Shown here one piece after another: positions 62,541-64,000 of a DNA stretch of 64,000 nt; the first letter of the stretch is position 1; each line of letters begins with the position of its first letter. The stretch is from Nitrospira sp. Lineage in GTDB: Bacteria > Nitrospirota > Nitrospiria > Nitrospirales > Nitrospiraceae. The notes beneath the pieces were generated by a model. It worked only from the letters and a program-made list of their open reading frames with translations. It was not told the origin of the DNA and ran no database searches. The DNA lies in contig CP060501.1 of the NCBI GenBank assembly GCA_024760545.1, forward strand, positions 1,711,501 through 1,775,500, written 5' to 3'. Both the position numbers and the translations under genes were made by a program.

Positions 62541-63757
62541 AGCGGGCCTCCCACCTGGATTTGCTCGCGGAGGGCCTCGGACTTCAGGGCATAGCTTCCC
62601 TGAGTCACCACCTCGTCACCTTCCGTCACACCGCTCTTGACTTCGATATGATGTTGCGAAGACTCTCCGACCTTTACTTCGCGCAATTCGAACCGGCGGG
62701 GGCCTTGCACGACAAACACCACCGTCCGGCTGCCGACCTGCTGGACGGCCGCATGGGGCAGGGCCAAGACCGATTGGTCCGGCGTGAGCAACGTCACGTC
62801 GGCGAACATTTCCGGACGCAGGCGTCGGTCCGGGTTGGGAATATCCGAACGCGCCATGACCGTGCGAGTCGCCGGATCGACCATGGCGCCCACATAACTA
62901 ATGGCGCCGTGAAAGACGGCATCGGGATAGGCCGCCACACGCACCTCCACGCCAAGTCCGGTCTGCAATCGCCCGGCCTGTTGTTCCGGAAAATCCGCGC
63001 GGACCCATACGGTCGAGAGGTCCGCAACGGCGAACAGCATCTTATTGGGATCGACAACTTCTCCGACCGTCGCATTCCGTTCGACCACTTCACCGGAGAA
63101 CGGCGCTCGCAGAAATACTTGCGCGACCTCGGCATGCGGCAATTTCTCAGTCCCCAGCCGCTCAATCTCCCGCTCCGTCATGCCAAGAAGATGCAGTTTC
63201 TCTTCGGCTTCGTAGAGATCGGCTTTGGCGTTTTCGGAGTCGGCCTCGCGCCGTTGATACTCACCGGCCCCGATGGCACCTCGATCTAAGAGAGCACGAG
63301 CGCGCTCGAGCGCCTTTTCCGTCACCCGCACCGCCGTTCTGGTCTTACGATATTCCAATTGCGCCTCTCCGAACGCGGGGCTATCGAGCAGGAGCAGACG
63401 GTCGCCGGATTTCACTCGATCGCCCAGGTTGGCATACACGGCCACGATCCGCCCTGGGACACGGGCACTGAGATGGGCAAGCCGATTTTCGTTGGGGAGA
63501 ATCTTTCCCGCTTGTGCCTTCAAGGACGTCCGGATGGAATGGACTCCCACTCGCTCCGTCTGAAGCTCTGTCAGCGTCGAACTCCCTTCCTGCAATTCGA
63601 TCACACCGGACTGAGCCGATGGCTTGGCCGGTGAAGCAGCCGGCTTCACGGCTTCCTCTTGTTTGGACTGACAAGCCGCTAGCGCGATCGCCATCATCAC
63701 GATCGCGACCAGGTGTCGCAGAGCCTCGGATGAGAAGAGCCCCTGACTATGCGTCAT
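62537..63757 (-). CDS. Metal efflux membrane fusion protein, CusB/CzcB-like
   Basis: A 406-residue periplasmic adaptor with signal/anchor (LVAIVMMAIALAACQSK, with a possible lipobox LAAC), lipoyl halves (LSARVPGRIVAVYANLGDRVKSG and VFLRAPFSGEVVERNATVGE), a helical hairpin and a beta-barrel (VEVRVAAYPDAVFHGAISYVG). The C-terminal part matches CusB/CzcB. Starts and stops overlap by 4 nt with its neighbours (ATGA), so the three efflux genes are tightly coupled. Confidence 0.92.
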   Translation of the reverse strand: MTHSQGLFSSEALRHLVAIVMMAIALAACQSKQEEAVKPAASPAKPSAQSGVIELQEGSSTLTELQTERVGVHSIRTSLKAQAGKILPNENRLAHLSARVPGRIVAVYANLGDRVKSGDRLLLLDSPAFGEAQLEYRKTRTAVRVTEKALERARALLDRGAIGAGEYQRREADSENAKADLYEAEEKLHLLGMTEREIERLGTEKLPHAEVAQVFLRAPFSGEVVERNATVGEVVDPNKMLFAVADLSTVWVRADFPEQQAGRLQTGLGVEVRVAAYPDAVFHGAISYVGAMVDPATRTVMARSDIPNPDRRLRPEMFADVTLLTPDQSVLALPHAAVQQVGSRTVVFVVQGPRRFELREVKVGESSQHHIEVKSGVTEGDEVVTQGSYALKSEALREQIQVGGPL

Positions 63758-64000
63758 GGCAATCCTCCTACCGCCTGTTCCAGCTTTGCCAATGCGAGAG
63801 AGTAAGAGGCTCTGGCCTGGGCAAACTCAAGGAGCGTCTGGCGGTGGACGCGCTGTGCATCGATCACTTCGAGCAGGCTCGCTACGCCGTTCCGAAAACT
63901 GAATTGCGCGATGTCGAGGGCCTCTTTCGCTTGATAGAGAAGCCCCTTTTCAAAGACCTGGATTTGCCGCTGAGCAGTCTGCATCTCCTGGAAAGATTGG
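63754..64000 (-). CDS. Outer-membrane efflux channel, TolC/CusC-like, C-terminal part
   Basis: The last 82 or so codons of an outer-membrane channel gene continuing past the right edge. The visible part matches the TolC-family C terminus (EKGLLYQAKEALDIAQFSFRNGVASLLEVIDAQR with the helical turn, then LLEFAQARASYSLALAKLEQAVGG). It is the first gene of the tripartite efflux operon, coupled to the adaptor gene by an ATGA overlap. No start is visible in the window. Confidence 0.88.
   Translation of the reverse strand, partial: QSFQEMQTAQRQIQVFEKGLLYQAKEALDIAQFSFRNGVASLLEVIDAQRVHRQTLLEFAQARASYSLALAKLEQAVGGLP

Overview
The window looks like a chromosomal stretch of a GC-rich Gram-negative bacterium, most likely a nitrite-oxidising Nitrospira (Nitrospirota). 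That placement is inference from the overall gene mix: many PilZ proteins, a CruF-type carotenoid gene beside HpnA, DUF4331 and HupE genes, several secreted proteins of no known family, and two RND pumps. No diagnostic marker such as nxr or rRNA is present. No tRNA, rRNA or CRISPR array was seen.

Layout. 1-670: start of rsmH (minus strand) with a strong sigma70-type promoter and three 10-bp-spaced TGGGN-like boxes that match the known MraZ operator. 711-2104: an IS1595-type transposase, a small convergent ORF and a 234-bp segment bounded by 14-bp inverted repeats. 2.2-8.1 kb: hypothetical genes, then a minus-strand run cstA - small ORF - yajQ - BNR-repeat lipoprotein, and a glutathione-S-transferase remnant. 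8.4-9.4 kb: two PilZ genes. 9.3-14.8 kb: a compact six-gene minus-strand operon encoding a split phosphonopyruvate decarboxylase, PhnW-like aminotransferase, cytidylyltransferase-like protein, a CDP-alcohol phosphatidyltransferase with an extra N-terminal domain, and a flippase-like membrane protein. This is the best candidate for an undescribed system (phosphonolipid synthesis). 15-17.2 kb: two tandem paralogous secreted proteins and two more PilZ genes. 17.3-22.5 kb: a TetR-regulated RND efflux operon with a perfect operator palindrome at the TetR start.

22.5-30.6 kb: SCP2 protein, an atypical SpeD, a ferredoxin-NADP-reductase-like flavoprotein, a fifth PilZ, a DUF2914 membrane protein and several small Cys-rich proteins. 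31.6-34.5 kb: polyprenyl diphosphate synthase, HpnA and CruF (isoprenoid, hopanoid and carotenoid functions), followed by a membrane-anchored cytochrome c. 36.7 kb: a GAF histidine kinase whose phospho-accepting His is replaced by Thr. 39-42 kb: serine hydrolase, 3-methyladenine glycosylase and a deoxyhypusine-synthase-like protein lacking the catalytic Lys. 42-45 kb: TonB receptor - DUF3842 - NikR, a probable nickel-uptake module.

45-51.6 kb: an ECF sigma factor with a cupin anti-sigma factor, divergent from a truncated-haemoglobin lipoprotein, small lipoprotein, DUF4331 protein, TPR protein and HupE/UreJ-like membrane protein, probably one regulatory unit. 52-59.3 kb: bile-acid-symporter-family transporter, methyltransferase, DUF3175, DegQ/HtrA protease, two secreted proteins, YnfA and an MFS transporter. 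59.4-64 kb: a CusCBA/CzcCBA-type tripartite metal efflux operon running off the right edge.
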